A stretch of 64,000 bases of DNA from Flavobacterium sp. TAB 87 (GCF_001529295.1 NZ_LLWK01000038.1:806001-870000); one strand, 5' to 3'. Shown: positions 1 to 8,888, counted from the stretch's first letter. Numbers and translations are program-made. Notes: generated by a model not told the origin, from the sequence alone.

Positions 1-1
1 A

Positions 2-382
2 AATCAAAGCTATTTTACCATTAAAAACACGTTTAATAATTTAAGTTATTATGAGTTTGTATCTGATGAATATGCCACTTTAAAATGGGAGCACAATTTT
101 GGAGGCAGACTTTTTGGAAGAATCCCGATGATGCGTAAATTGAATTGGCGCGAAATTATTGGTGTTAAATCGGTTTACGGACACATATCAGAAAACAATA
201 GAGCGATCAATGCTTCTGGTTTAGTGTACAAAGCACCAGAAGATGTATATTGGGAGTACAGCGCTGGAATAGGGAATATTTTTAAAGTATTCCGTCTGGA
301 TTTTTCTTGGAGAGGAAATTATCGAGATATGCCAGATGCAAATAAATTTGCATTAATAGGCTCTTTCGGTTTTTATTTTTAA
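2..382 (+). CDS. C-terminal end of a DUF5686-type outer membrane protein (5' truncated)
   Basis: An open frame enters from the left edge and stops at 382, giving about 126 visible residues of a longer protein. The visible part alternates aromatic and polar residues as in outer membrane beta-strands and ends in Phe-Tyr-Phe, typical of a beta-barrel C-terminus. The stretch with 'YYEFVSDEYATLKWEHNF' followed by 'RIPMMRKLNWREI' resembles the end of the DUF5686/carboxypeptidase-like regulatory domain family common in Flavobacteriaceae. The family assignment is from recall of family sequences; the N-terminal domain is outside the window. The internal ATG at 128 is not the true start because the frame is open upstream. 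Confidence 0.7.
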   Translation, partial: NQSYFTIKNTFNNLSYYEFVSDEYATLKWEHNFGGRLFGRIPMMRKLNWREIIGVKSVYGHISENNRAINASGLVYKAPEDVYWEYSAGIGNIFKVFRLDFSWRGNYRDMPDANKFALIGSFGFYF

Positions 383-460
383 GAAAAAGGCTCAAAATCA
401 AATATTGTTGCCACTCAAGCGATCTCATTGAGCATTAATACAGATATAACTGTAAAAAGC

Positions 461-492
461 TTTTGAGAAAGAGGATTCTTTGCCTATTTTTG
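461..492 (+). promoter_or_regulatory. Bacteroidota-type promoter for ppa
   Basis: TTTTG at 461-465 and TATTTTTG at 485-492 are separated by 19 bases, matching the Bacteroidota sigma-A form TTG-N17..23-TAnnTTTG. Transcription would start near 498. This supports the ATG at 525 rather than the in-frame ATG at 480, which lies inside the promoter. Confidence 0.65.
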
Positions 493-524
493 CAACCGAA
501 ATTAAAAGACTAATAAAAAATAAA

Positions 525-1055
525 ATGACCGCAGACAAAATAACTACTTTCGATGTTTTAATCGAAATACCAAGAGGAAGCAGAAATAAATACGAGTACG
601 ATTTTGAAATCAAAAGAATGCGTTTTGATAGAATGTTGTTTTCGTCGATGATGTATCCTGCAGATTACGGATTTATTCCTGAAACTCTAGCATTGGATGG
701 AGATCCATTAGATGTACTCGTTTTGGTAACCGAACCAACTTTTCCTGGTTGTGTTATGGAAGTGAAGCCAATCGGTGTTTTTCATATGGCAGATGATAAA
801 GGACCAGATGAAAAAATTATTTGTGTACCGATGTCAGATCCAATCTGGAATTCATTAAATGACTTGTCTGATATGAATCCGCATTTGGTTAAAGAAATCG
901 AGCATTTCTTCCAAGTGTATAAAGATCTTGAGAACAAAAAAGTTGATGTTGGTGGCTGGGGAGACGTAAAAGAGGCATACTCTATTATTGCAGAATGTAC
1001 CGAGCGTTTTAATGCAATTCCAAATAAACCAGAAGGATTATTTAGTATTAAATAA
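525..1055 (+). CDS. ppa: Inorganic pyrophosphatase (family I, soluble)
   Basis: This cytoplasmic enzyme hydrolyses pyrophosphate to phosphate, pulling biosynthetic reactions forward. With the ATG at 525 the product is 176 residues, the usual length for bacterial family I enzymes. It contains YPADYGF (44-50) and the metal-binding aspartate cluster in LDGDPLDV (D58, D60, D63), and it keeps the IPRGSR motif near the N-terminus. An upstream in-frame ATG at 480 would add 15 residues but overlaps the promoter, so I rejected it. The gene has its own promoter and a strong terminator, so it is probably monocistronic, although the membrane pyrophosphatase follows directly. Confidence 0.95.
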   Translation: MTADKITTFDVLIEIPRGSRNKYEYDFEIKRMRFDRMLFSSMMYPADYGFIPETLALDGDPLDVLVLVTEPTFPGCVMEVKPIGVFHMADDKGPDEKIICVPMSDPIWNSLNDLSDMNPHLVKEIEHFFQVYKDLENKKVDVGGWGDVKEAYSIIAECTERFNAIPNKPEGLFSIK

Positions 1056-1076
1056 AGGCATATTAAAATTTTATAA

Positions 1077-1112
1077 AAAAAGCAACACTCCGTTAAGAGT
1101 GTTGCTTTTTTG
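1077..1112 (+). terminator. Rho-independent terminator of ppa
   Basis: Perfect 9-bp stem GCAACACTC/GAGTGTTGC (1082-1090 with 1097-1105), extended by A:T pairs, with loop CGTTAA and a T run at 1106-1111. Confidence 0.85.
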
Positions 1113-1160
1113 TTTAAATTCGTTTAGTAACAGACTATTAACCAAAACCAAAAACCAATT

Positions 1161-3722
1161 ATGAATGCATTTATGATTTATTTGCCAATAGTTATGGCCA
1201 TTTTAGGATTACTTTTTATGGGAATAAAAAGGAGTTGGGTGTTAAAGCAAGATCCTGGAGATGGTAAAATGAAAACCATTTCTGATCATATTTACGAGGG
1301 AGCACTCGCTTTCTTAAAAGCAGAATATAAATTATTAGCCATATTTGTCGTTTTAGCTAGTATTGTTTTAGCTGGAATTACTTTCATTCCAGGAGTTCAA
1401 ACCCATTTACTTATTGTCATCGCTTTTGTTTTTGGAGCTTTTTTCTCCGCCTTGGCAGGAAATATGGGAATGAAGATTGCAACCAAAACCAATGTTAGAA
1501 CTACACAAGCGGCAAGAACAAGTTTGCCACAAGCTTTAAAAGTTTCGTTTGGTGGAGGAACCGTTATGGGACTAGGAGTTGCCGGTTTAGCCGTTTTAGG
1601 TTTAACCGGTTTTTTTATTCTTTTCTTTCAAATTTTTATGGATGGCGCTTGGACTTCTACTGATGACATGACCAAGGTTTTAGAAACATTAGCAGGATTT
1701 TCTTTAGGTGCGGAGTCTATTGCTCTTTTTGCCAGAGTAGGAGGCGGAATTTACACCAAAGCTGCTGATGTGGGAGCCGATTTAGTTGGAAAAATCGAAG
1801 CTGGTATTCCAGAAGATGATCCAAGAAATCCCGCTACAATTGCGGATAATGTAGGTGACAATGTAGGTGATGTAGCCGGAATGGGAGCCGACTTGTTTGG
1901 TTCGTATGTTGCAACCGTTTTGGCTGCAATGGTTTTAGGAAATTACGTCATCAAGGACATGGGCGGTAATTTACAAGATGCTTTTGGCGGAATTGGTCCT
2001 ATTTTATTGCCAATGGCCATTGCTGGTTTCGGAATTCTATTTTCTATTATAGGAACCATGTTGGTAAAGATATCAGATGAAAATGCTAAAGAAGCACAAG
2101 TACAAAAAGCATTAAATGTAGGAAATTGGATTTCTATAGCCTTAACTGCCCTTTGTTGTTTCTTTTTAGTACAATATATGTTGCCCGAAACCATGCAAAT
2201 GAACTTTTTTGGAGAAGGAACAAAAGATATATCTTCCATGCGTGTATTTTACGCAACAATTGTCGGACTTATTGTTGGTGGAGCTATCTCTTCAGTAACC
2301 GAATATTATACGGGTTTAGGAACAAAACCTGTTATGGCCATTGTTCAGAAGTCTGCTACAGGAGCAGGTACAAATGTAATTGCCGGTTTAGCCACCGGAA
2401 TGATTTCTACGTTTCCAACGGTGCTTTTATTTGCCGCAGCCATTTGGTCTTCTTACGCCTTAGCGGGGTTTTACGGAGTAGCTTTGGCTGCTTCAGCAAT
2501 GATGGCGACTACGGCGATGCAATTGGCAATTGATGCTTTTGGACCAATTTCTGATAATGCAGGAGGAATTGCAGAAATGAGCGAATTGCCAAAAGAGGTA
2601 CGTATGCGAACTGATATTTTGGATTCAGTAGGAAACACCACAGCGGCGACAGGAAAAGGATTTGCAATTGCTTCCGCAGCGCTTACTTCATTGGCTTTGT
2701 TTGCTGCTTATGTCACTTTTACTGGCATTGACGGAATTAATATTTTTAAAGCGCCTGTTTTAGCCATGTTATTTATTGGAGGAATGGTTCCCGTAGTTTT
2801 TTCTGCTTTGGCAATGAATTCTGTAGGTAAAGCAGCCATGGATATGGTCTACGAAGTGCGCCGTCAATTTAGAGAAATTCCCGGTATAATGGAAGGTACA
2901 GGAAAACCAGAATATGGTAAATGCGTGGAGATTTCTACAAAGGCTGCTTTGCGTGAAATGATGTTGCCAGGAGTGTTAACCATTGGCTTTCCTATAGCAA
3001 TTGTATTGTTAGGAAAGTTGGTTTACGGAAGCAACAATCAGTTGATAGCGGAAATGTTAGGAGGATATATGGCAGGTGTGACTGTTTCAGGTGTGCTTTG
3101 GGCCGTTTTTCAAAACAATGCTGGTGGTGCGTGGGATAATGCTAAAAAATCTTTTGAAGCTGGAGTTTTAATTAACGGAGAAATGACTTTTAAAGGTTCT
3201 GAGGCGCACAAAGCAGCAGTAACGGGAGATACAGTTGGAGATCCTTTTAAGGACACTTCTGGTCCTTCTATGAATATTTTAATCAAATTAACTTGTTTAA
3301 TTGGTTTGGTCATTGCGCCGATTTTAGGGGATGGACACAGTTCACAAACGAGCATGAGTTCTAATGCGTGCTGTTCTGAAATGGAAATGCAGATGGGAAA
3401 CAACATACACAATAGTTCGGCAAAAATGGCACATATGAGTAAAGAAGAATGCATGCAAATGTGTAAAGAGAAAGGCCATACTGAGGAAGAAATGAAAAAA
3501 TGTATGGCTAGTCATAATGCTGCAAATGAAAAGGGCAAATTCCAAAAAACTGATTGTTTTGATACCACTAAATATAGTAAAAACAGTGTTGAGGTTAATT
3601 TGTCTACTGAAAATGGAGTCACGGTGGGAACGCTAACTAAAACCGAAAATGGTAAAGCCACGACTAGAGTTTTTGAAGGGACAGAGGCAGAAGTAAAAGC
3701 AAAAATTGACGCGGTACATTAA
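1161..3722 (+). CDS. hppA: K+-dependent membrane-bound ion-translocating pyrophosphatase with Cys/Met/His-rich C-terminal tail
   Basis: This integral membrane pump couples pyrophosphate hydrolysis to H+ and/or Na+ export. The product is 853 residues with many membrane segments. The substrate site DDPRNPATIADNVGDNVGD lies at about 218-236. GNTTAATGKG (491-500) has Ala and Gly at the two positions that mark the K+-dependent subfamily (Lys and Thr mark the K+-independent one). The ion carried cannot be read with certainty. The family core ends near residue 723. The remaining 130 residues are hydrophilic: a Cys/Met/His-rich segment (SNACC, EECMQMCKEKGH, KKCMASH; about 736-790), then a small beta-like domain. 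The tail is in frame with no sign of frameshift. No clear promoter lies between it and the ppa terminator. Confidence 0.93.
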   Translation: MNAFMIYLPIVMAILGLLFMGIKRSWVLKQDPGDGKMKTISDHIYEGALAFLKAEYKLLAIFVVLASIVLAGITFIPGVQTHLLIVIAFVFGAFFSALAGNMGMKIATKTNVRTTQAARTSLPQALKVSFGGGTVMGLGVAGLAVLGLTGFFILFFQIFMDGAWTSTDDMTKVLETLAGFSLGAESIALFARVGGGIYTKAADVGADLVGKIEAGIPEDDPRNPATIADNVGDNVGDVAGMGADLFGSYVATVLAAMVLGNYVIKDMGGNLQDAFGGIGPILLPMAIAGFGILFSIIGTMLVKISDENAKEAQVQKALNVGNWISIALTALCCFFLVQYMLPETMQMNFFGEGTKDISSMRVFYATIVGLIVGGAISSVTEYYTGLGTKPVMAIVQKSATGAGTNVIAGLATGMISTFPTVLLFAAAIWSSYALAGFYGVALAASAMMATTAMQLAIDAFGPISDNAGGIAEMSELPKEVRMRTDILDSVGNTTAATGKGFAIASAALTSLALFAAYVTFTGIDGINIFKAPVLAMLFIGGMVPVVFSALAMNSVGKAAMDMVYEVRRQFREIPGIMEGTGKPEYGKCVEISTKAALREMMLPGVLTIGFPIAIVLLGKLVYGSNNQLIAEMLGGYMAGVTVSGVLWAVFQNNAGGAWDNAKKSFEAGVLINGEMTFKGSEAHKAAVTGDTVGDPFKDTSGPSMNILIKLTCLIGLVIAPILGDGHSSQTSMSSNACCSEMEMQMGNNIHNSSAKMAHMSKEECMQMCKEKGHTEEEMKKCMASHNAANEKGKFQKTDCFDTTKYSKNSVEVNLSTENGVTVGTLTKTENGKATTRVFEGTEAEVKAKIDAVH

Positions 3723-3746
3723 ATGCTATAATTACTTTGAAATATA

Positions 3747-3773
3747 AAATGCCTCGTTTATAGCGAGGCATTT
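3747..3773. terminator. Terminator between convergent hppA and the kinase operon
   Basis: Perfect 10-bp inverted repeat AAATGCCTCG/CGAGGCATTT (3747-3756 with 3764-3773) with a 7-base loop, between two convergent genes. It is flanked by A/T-rich runs on both sides, so it can serve both strands. Confidence 0.75.
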
Positions 3774-3794
3774 AGTTTATAATTTTTTGTAGAT

Positions 3795-4409
3795 TTAAAA
3801 AAGGCCGTTGATTTCGGCGTCAATTCTATTAATGATGTTTCCTAAATCTTCAGGATTGTCAACAAAATTGATGTTGTCTACATCGATAATCAAAAGTTTT
3901 CCTTTGTTGTAGGTTTGTACCCAAGCTTCATATCTTTCGTTCAATCGGCTTAAATATTCGATCGAGATTGAGTTTTCGTAGTCACGTCCTCGTTTATGAA
4001 TTTGGCCTACCAAGTTTGGAATCGAACTTCTCAAATAAATCAATAAATCGGGTGGCTTTACTAACGATTCCATTAATTCAAATAATGAAGTGTAATTTTC
4101 AAAATCACGACTCGTCATTAAACCCATTGCGTACAAGTTGGGAGCAAAAATATAAGCATCTTCATAAATTGTTCGATCCTGAATTACTTTTTTACCTGTT
4201 TCTCTTATTTGTTGCACTTGGCGAAAACGGCTGTTTAAGAAATAAATCTGCAAATTAAACGACCAACGCTCCATTTGATGGTAAAAATCATCCAAATACG
4301 GATTGTCAACAACGTCTTCATAATGAGGTTCCCACTTAAAGTGCTTCGCTAATAACTTGGTTAGAGTAGTTTTTCCTGCGCCTATATTTCCTGCTATTGC
4401 TATATGCAT
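3795..4409 (-). CDS. Deoxynucleoside kinase (dNK/dGK family)
   Basis: It phosphorylates deoxynucleosides in the nucleotide salvage pathway in the cytoplasm. The 204-residue product starts with the P-loop GNIGAGKTT (7-15), has DRTIYED (the DRS-like motif holding the catalytic region), and a RGRDYE-type lid arginine segment, in the order typical of the family. Length matches bacterial deoxyadenosine/deoxyguanosine kinases. Its ATG overlaps the stop codon of the upstream secreted-protein gene by one base (TAATG), indicating translational coupling. The exact nucleoside specificity cannot be read from sequence. Confidence 0.9.
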   Translation of the reverse strand: MHIAIAGNIGAGKTTLTKLLAKHFKWEPHYEDVVDNPYLDDFYHQMERWSFNLQIYFLNSRFRQVQQIRETGKKVIQDRTIYEDAYIFAPNLYAMGLMTSRDFENYTSLFELMESLVKPPDLLIYLRSSIPNLVGQIHKRGRDYENSISIEYLSRLNERYEAWVQTYNKGKLLIIDVDNINFVDNPEDLGNIINRIDAEINGLF

Positions 4410-5209
4410 TACGGTAGTATGAGTTTATAATTTGTCTTCTCAGCAGATGTAAAAATAGATAAAATTTGGTCTTTGTAGTAGAAATTTTCAAAGGTTTTTT
4501 CCGAAAGTAAAATGGGCATTTTTACGGAATTTTTCTGATCGATAATTTCAGTAAAAAACAAGAGATTATCCTTCATGTAAATAAATTGGGAATCATTTAA
4601 AAGCTGAATTCGATCAAAAAGAGGAGCTTTTGCCAGTAGGATAATTTTCCCGAATGGATCGCAACTGTACCAATTTTTGTCTGTATCAATCCAATAGAAA
4701 TTATTGAAATCTGTCTGATAATAGATAAAATTACTTTTTAAAGGAATTGATATGTTTTTATATTCATTATTCAAATAATTGTAAAGCCCAATTTGCTGCG
4801 TTAAACTATTGTAGACCCACAATTGATTTTGAGAAGCCATTCCGACAGCTGTCGCCATAATAGCATTAGATTTCTCCGAAAAATTGATCACAGTAGTTTC
4901 GTTGAGCTGATTGTCGATCAACGCGACACTATTAAAACCTTCGTAAAATACGGCAATTCGTAGCGGATTGATTAAATCGACTGTAGCGATTTTTCCTAAA
5001 TAAATATTCTTATACGTAAACGTTTGATTTTTATCTGATTTAAAGAGTGTGTTATCTTTGATTTTATACAAATAATCAAAGGAATCTACTCCAACAAACA
5101 GAGCTTTATCAATAGTTTGAGTCGAAAGATATGACGCTGAAAAAGTTGGTACTTGAGCCACAACTGCGCTAAGTTGTAAAATCAAAAACAGCAGAACTAT
5201 TTTTTTCAT
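4409..5209 (-). CDS. Secreted protein of unknown function, possible beta-propeller
   Basis: The 266-residue product has a clear signal peptide (MKKIVLLFLILQLSAVVAQ) and then many short beta-strand-like segments with regularly spaced aromatic residues and Asp/Asn turns. This suggests a small propeller-like or sheet-rich periplasmic domain, but no family motif is recognisable. It is the first gene of a two-gene unit with the deoxynucleoside kinase, overlapping it by one base. The coupling is seen in the sequence; any functional link to nucleotide salvage is not apparent. Confidence 0.75.
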   Translation of the reverse strand: MKKIVLLFLILQLSAVVAQVPTFSASYLSTQTIDKALFVGVDSFDYLYKIKDNTLFKSDKNQTFTYKNIYLGKIATVDLINPLRIAVFYEGFNSVALIDNQLNETTVINFSEKSNAIMATAVGMASQNQLWVYNSLTQQIGLYNYLNNEYKNISIPLKSNFIYYQTDFNNFYWIDTDKNWYSCDPFGKIILLAKAPLFDRIQLLNDSQFIYMKDNLLFFTEIIDQKNSVKMPILLSEKTFENFYYKDQILSIFTSAEKTNYKLILP

Positions 5210-5295
5210 AATTGGTTAAAAAGCTAAAATACAAAAATTAGCGGTACAACAGCTTTTGATTAATGAGGCTTAGTACCTGCTGTTCTCGCTCTAAA

Positions 5296-7074
5296 TTACT
5301 TTTTAACCTTTACCAATATTCTCAAAGAATAAGTATTTATCGACTTTTTAGTACTATTTCTAGTTCCGTTTAAATTTATGTACTGAATTGAAATTTGATA
5401 TTTTGAATGGTCAACCACCTGTGTTATTCTTTTCTTATCAGATCCCTCTTGATCAAACACGAGATTGTTATTTATAAACTCAAATATCTTTAAAGGAATT
5501 ACATCATTATTTAAATGTAAATCAAGTCCATACTTGCTTTTCGTTGATTTGATTGAGTAGTTTATTTTGTTAATTGCTATACAATCTGTACAATTAAATT
5601 CAGAATAATTAGTAACAGTAAGAGCCATGTCGTAACCGCTTATGTTGTCTACAGTACTATCTGAATTTTCGTAAAAAGAGTAATAAAAATTATTTCTAAC
5701 ATCGTTTTCTGTCGCATATTCAGAATGGTATTCTAAACCTAAAGCCTCCATTATTTCAGTTGAACTGGGATTTTTATTCTTTTGAAATAAATTAGTTAGT
5801 TTGTCTTTTGTTTGCGGAATGATGAGGATGTTTGCATCATAATTTTTATCTAAAAAATTCACAATGCTACTTAAGTCTTTCTCTTGATTAAAATTTAATT
5901 TCTCTTTTTCTGTTTTTTTAATGTATGATTCATAGCGATTCAATTGACTGTTTTTAGAAACGCTGCTGGCACTTTGTGGGCCAATAATCGAAAGAAGTCC
6001 TGCAATACACATACTGATAGGTATGAATTTTATTTTAGGTTCTTTTTGAATTAAAAAATAAGCCACCACAAACGCTAGCCAGATGGAAAGTAATAAAACA
6101 TAAAAGCGTTCAGGAGTAACTCCGTAAAGGCTGATGCGATAAATAATGGCCCAGAAAAGTAAGCCTAATAAAGGAATTAATAGAAAATAAAACCATCGGT
6201 TAAAAGTGCGCATCCAAAGATTTCCTACGTTTGAAGCTATAGGGTACACTAGTAGAAAAGATAGAATTCCGAAAATTGCAAATATCAAAACCAAATAGGA
6301 AACCCATCCAATTGGCAGAGAGAACGTCAGAATTATTTGTACTTCATAACCAATTAAAATAATTAGGTATAAACTAATCAATGGTAGCAAAATGAACTGC
6401 GTAAAATTTTTAAGTCCGTTCGGATACTTTAATTGCAGCGGTTCTGTGTCATTTTTTATGAGTGGAATGCCGTTTAAAAAGAAGATTGAATTGAAAATTC
6501 CTGCAATCACATAAAACAGATAAGCAAAAATTTCGTTTGGAAAAGGAACTTGGAATAATTCTTTAACAGCAAATAGGGCTAATGCTAGTCCAGAATAAAG
6601 AACAATACTATATAATGATGCCGTTAAAATTCTAAGGAAAAGTTGCTTATTAAATTCCCAAAACTCATTTTGATTGTATTTTTTCGGTAAAAAAGCGGCA
6701 AAAGAAACCAGTAAATGCAAGCAAATACTGAGGACCAAGAATTGTTGTGTTTGTAAAGTTGTTATTTCTTTATCAAAATTAAAAACAAAAGCTACTAAAA
6801 GTGCTCCTAAAAGTAAGCTAGTAGCAAAGCGAAGCAAACTATTTTTTTGAGAAGTTACAAAGTATAAACTAACAGATATAAATAATACAAAGCATAAAGA
6901 ACTGCTTAGGATGGCTTTAATAAAAAGTTCTTTTAAAGGGTTGTCGTATTCAGCATTATCAAGTAAAATAGCAAAAATTGTCCCTAATATAGCTGCAGTA
7001 ACTTCCAACGGAAATCTTAAAACTGTTTTGAAAGTGGCTTTTAAGACGTTTTTTATGGAGGGAAATTTCGACAT
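5296..7074 (-). CDS. DUF4153-family membrane protein
   Basis: The 592-residue product has about a dozen hydrophobic segments in its first two thirds (residues 15-360) and a soluble C-terminal region of about 220 residues. The segment GWVSYLVLIFAIFGILSFLL and the YRISLYGVTPERFYV stretch fit the DUF4153 family of uncharacterised bacterial membrane proteins. Function is unknown. Nothing in the visible sequence suggests an enzyme site. It lies between the coupled kinase pair and metK on the same strand but is separated from metK by a strong terminator, so it is probably transcribed separately. Confidence 0.75.
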   Translation of the reverse strand: MSKFPSIKNVLKATFKTVLRFPLEVTAAILGTIFAILLDNAEYDNPLKELFIKAILSSSLCFVLFISVSLYFVTSQKNSLLRFATSLLLGALLVAFVFNFDKEITTLQTQQFLVLSICLHLLVSFAAFLPKKYNQNEFWEFNKQLFLRILTASLYSIVLYSGLALALFAVKELFQVPFPNEIFAYLFYVIAGIFNSIFFLNGIPLIKNDTEPLQLKYPNGLKNFTQFILLPLISLYLIILIGYEVQIILTFSLPIGWVSYLVLIFAIFGILSFLLVYPIASNVGNLWMRTFNRWFYFLLIPLLGLLFWAIIYRISLYGVTPERFYVLLLSIWLAFVVAYFLIQKEPKIKFIPISMCIAGLLSIIGPQSASSVSKNSQLNRYESYIKKTEKEKLNFNQEKDLSSIVNFLDKNYDANILIIPQTKDKLTNLFQKNKNPSSTEIMEALGLEYHSEYATENDVRNNFYYSFYENSDSTVDNISGYDMALTVTNYSEFNCTDCIAINKINYSIKSTKSKYGLDLHLNNDVIPLKIFEFINNNLVFDQEGSDKKRITQVVDHSKYQISIQYINLNGTRNSTKKSINTYSLRILVKVKK

Positions 7075-7158
7075 TTTTTAATAGTTTGTTAAAAGCACAG
7101 AAAAATAGCACAAGTTACAAAAGTAGCTTTTTAAGGATGTTTTCTTCTACAGATTTAC

Positions 7159-7194
7159 AAAAAAAAACCGCAATTAGTTACAATTGCGGTTTTT
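7159..7194 (-). terminator. Terminator of metK
   Basis: Perfect 13-bp stem (7163-7175 with 7182-7194) with core ACCGCAATT/AATTGCGGT and a six-base loop. On the minus strand the hairpin is followed by a run of nine T (plus-strand A at 7159-7167). Confidence 0.88.
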
Positions 7195-7216
7195 GATGTA
7201 TTTATAATTTAAATTT

Positions 7217-8467
7217 TTACAATCCAAAAGCGGTTTTAATTTGGTCAACAAAATCAAGTTTTTCCCAAGTAAATAATTCAACGGTAACTGTTTTTTCATG
7301 ACCACCGGGAGCCGAAAAAGTTTTTGTTACTGTTTCTGGCGTACGTCCCATGTGTCCGTAAGCAGCAGTTTCACTGTAAATAGGATTTCTTAATTTTAAA
7401 CGTTGTTCAATAAAGTACGGACGCATGTCGAAAATTTCAGAAACTTTTTTAGCAATTTCGCCATTAGTTAATTTTAATTTTGAAGTTCCGTAAGTATCAA
7501 TAAAAATTCCCATTGGTTCAGCAACTCCAATGGCATAAGATACTTGTACTAAAATTTCATCTGCAACACCAGCAGCTACTAGGTTTTTAGCAATGTGACG
7601 TGTAGCGTAAGCCGCACTTCTGTCTACTTTGCTTGGGTCTTTACCAGAGAAAGCACCACCACCATGAGCACCTTTACCGCCGTAAGTATCTACAATAATT
7701 TTTCTTCCCGTTAATCCAGTATCTCCGTGAGGACCTCCGATTACGAATTTACCTGTTGGATTAATGTGGTATTTAATGGTATCGTTAAATAAATGGGCAC
7801 TTTGTGGATTTTTAGCAACAATTCTCGGAATTAAAATTTCGATGATGTCTTTCTTGATTTTAGCCAACATTTCTGGCTCACTATCAAAATCGTCGTGCTG
7901 TGTCGAAATAACAATTGCCTCAATACGAGTAGGTTTGTTGTCGTCGCTATATTCTAAAGTTACTTGCGATTTTGCATCAGGTCGTAAATAAGTGATTTCC
8001 TTATTTTCTCTTCTCAAAATTGCTAATTCTTGTAATAACTTGTGTGACAAGTCCAAAGCCAAAGGCATAAAGTTCTCGGTTTCGTTGGTTGCGTAACCAA
8101 ACATCATTCCTTGATCTCCTGCACCTTGCTCTTCTTTGTTAGAACGATCAACACCTTGATTAATATCAGCAGATTGTTCGTGAATTGCAGATAAAATTCC
8201 GCAAGAATTTGCTTCGAACATGTATTCGCTTTTTGTGTAACCAATTTTCTTGATTACATCACGAGCAATTTGTTGTACATCGAGGTAGGTATTCGATTTT
8301 ACTTCACCAGCCAAAATTACTTGTCCGGTAGTAACAAGAGTTTCGCAGGCTACTTTAGAGTCGGCATCGAAAGCCAAAAAGTTATCAATTAATGCATCCG
8401 AAATTTGATCTGCAACTTTATCAGGATGTCCTTCGCTAACAGATTCTGACGTAAATAAATAAGCCAT
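7217..8467 (-). CDS. metK: S-adenosylmethionine synthetase
   Basis: It makes S-adenosylmethionine from methionine and ATP in the cytoplasm and is the final step of the pathway encoded across this region. The 416-residue product begins with the family signature [20 protein letters not shown], carries the ATP-binding [12 protein letters not shown] motif and the P-loop-like [19 protein letters not shown]. Length is normal. The ATG start is directly before the conserved N-terminus. It is divergent from the metY leader region. Its own 5' leader is about 165 bases long, with a candidate leader ORF and a hairpin, so feedback control is plausible but not shown. Confidence 0.97.
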   Translation of the reverse strand: MAYLFTSESVSEGHPDKVADQISDALIDNFLAFDADSKVACETLVTTGQVILAGEVKSNTYLDVQQIARDVIKKIGYTKSEYMFEANSCGILSAIHEQSADINQGVDRSNKEEQGAGDQGMMFGYATNETENFMPLALDLSHKLLQELAILRRENKEITYLRPDAKSQVTLEYSDDNKPTRIEAIVISTQHDDFDSEPEMLAKIKKDIIEILIPRIVAKNPQSAHLFNDTIKYHINPTGKFVIGGPHGDTGLTGRKIIVDTYGGKGAHGGGAFSGKDPSKVDRSAAYATRHIAKNLVAAGVADEILVQVSYAIGVAEPMGIFIDTYGTSKLKLTNGEIAKKVSEIFDMRPYFIEQRLKLRNPIYSETAAYGHMGRTPETVTKTFSAPGGHEKTVTVELFTWEKLDFVDQIKTAFGL

Positions 8468-8511
8468 AATAATTGTAAATTAAAATTAATTAAGAGGAGA
8501 ATTTAATTGCG

Positions 8512-8546
8512 GAAAATGCTAAAGGAGAGTTCCTGCTTTAGCATTT
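8512..8546 (-). promoter_or_regulatory. Hairpin in the metK 5' leader
   Basis: A 12-bp inverted repeat AAAATGCTAAAG/CTTTAGCATTTT (8512-8523 with 8535-8546) lies about 45 bases upstream of metK, inside its predicted transcript. On the minus strand only four T follow, so it is weak as a terminator. It could be an attenuator or a stability element. It does not resemble a SAM riboswitch that I can recognise. Confidence 0.5.
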
Positions 8547-8550
8547 TTTA

Positions 8551-8592
8551 CTATCGAAATATTTTTTCAATAGTCATAACGAATCGTTTCAT
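8551..8592 (-). CDS. Possible 13-codon leader peptide before metK
   Basis: Within the predicted metK leader there is a short ORF encoding MKRFVMTIEKIFR, ending directly before the leader hairpin. It could be a leader peptide, by analogy with those upstream of metY. It has only one internal Met codon and may be chance. Confidence 0.25.
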   Translation of the reverse strand: MKRFVMTIEKIFR

Positions 8593-8639
8593 TATGAAGA
8601 GGTTGCAATCAGTTCAAATTTTTCCTCTGTATTTGATTG

Positions 8640-8669
8640 CAAAGGTATGAAACGATTTTGATTTGCAAA
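8640..8669 (-). promoter_or_regulatory. Promoter of metK
   Basis: On the minus strand, TTTG (8669-8666) and TACCTTTG (8647-8640) are separated by 18 bases, a good match to the Bacteroidota promoter. Transcription would start near 8634, leaving a leader of about 165 bases. Confidence 0.65.
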
Positions 8670-8747
8670 TTAAAGTTTATGTTTTTTTATTTAAAACAAA
8701 AGTTAAATATAGCATCGCACCATTGCCTGAAATATTTGCACATAAGC

Positions 8748-8778
8748 TTGCATATGTAAAAAACTCTTCGCAGTTTTG
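8748..8778 (+). promoter_or_regulatory. Candidate promoter for the metY leader
   Basis: TTG at 8748-8750 and CAGTTTTG at 8771-8778 are spaced by 20 bases. The -7 box has one mismatch to TAnnTTTG. The position, about 20 bases before the first leader ORF, is suitable. Confidence 0.4.
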
Positions 8779-8798
8779 TCTTTCTAAAAATAGAAAAA

Positions 8799-8867
8799 AT
8801 GAATTTAATGATGGTCAACACGTTTTGCATGAAGTCGAATATATCGGCAGAGCGCTTTATTGACTAA
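8799..8867 (+). CDS. Met/Cys-rich leader peptide 1 of the metY attenuator
   Basis: This 22-codon ORF begins MNLMMVNTFCMKS, with four Met codons and one Cys codon in the first eleven residues, far above chance. Its last codons contain GGCAGAG (8846-8852), exactly complementary to CTCTGCC (8898-8904) in the left arm of the terminator that follows. A ribosome stalled at the Met/Cys codons would leave this segment free to block the terminator; a ribosome reaching the stop codon would mask it. This is the classic geometry of an amino-acid attenuator. Translation itself is inferred. Confidence 0.55.
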   Translation: MNLMMVNTFCMKSNISAERFID

Positions 8868-8888
8868 ATTTTAATTTTTAAAATATAC

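Noticed and set aside
480..524. N-terminal extension of pyrophosphatase from an ATG at 480
   Set aside because: The extension overlaps the promoter -7 box at 485-492 and is not part of the family; the ATG at 525 fits.
2126..2533. 135-codon ORF inside hppA in another frame
   Set aside because: Shadow of a well-supported gene; no start context or family.
8470..8640. SAM riboswitch before metK
   Set aside because: The S-box core elements found at 11572 and 28526 are absent; only a hairpin and a short ORF are present.
8663..8863. 66-codon ORF in the metY leader region
   Set aside because: It crosses the promoter and is out of frame with the Met-rich leader ORF that matches the terminator pairing; composition is not protein-like.
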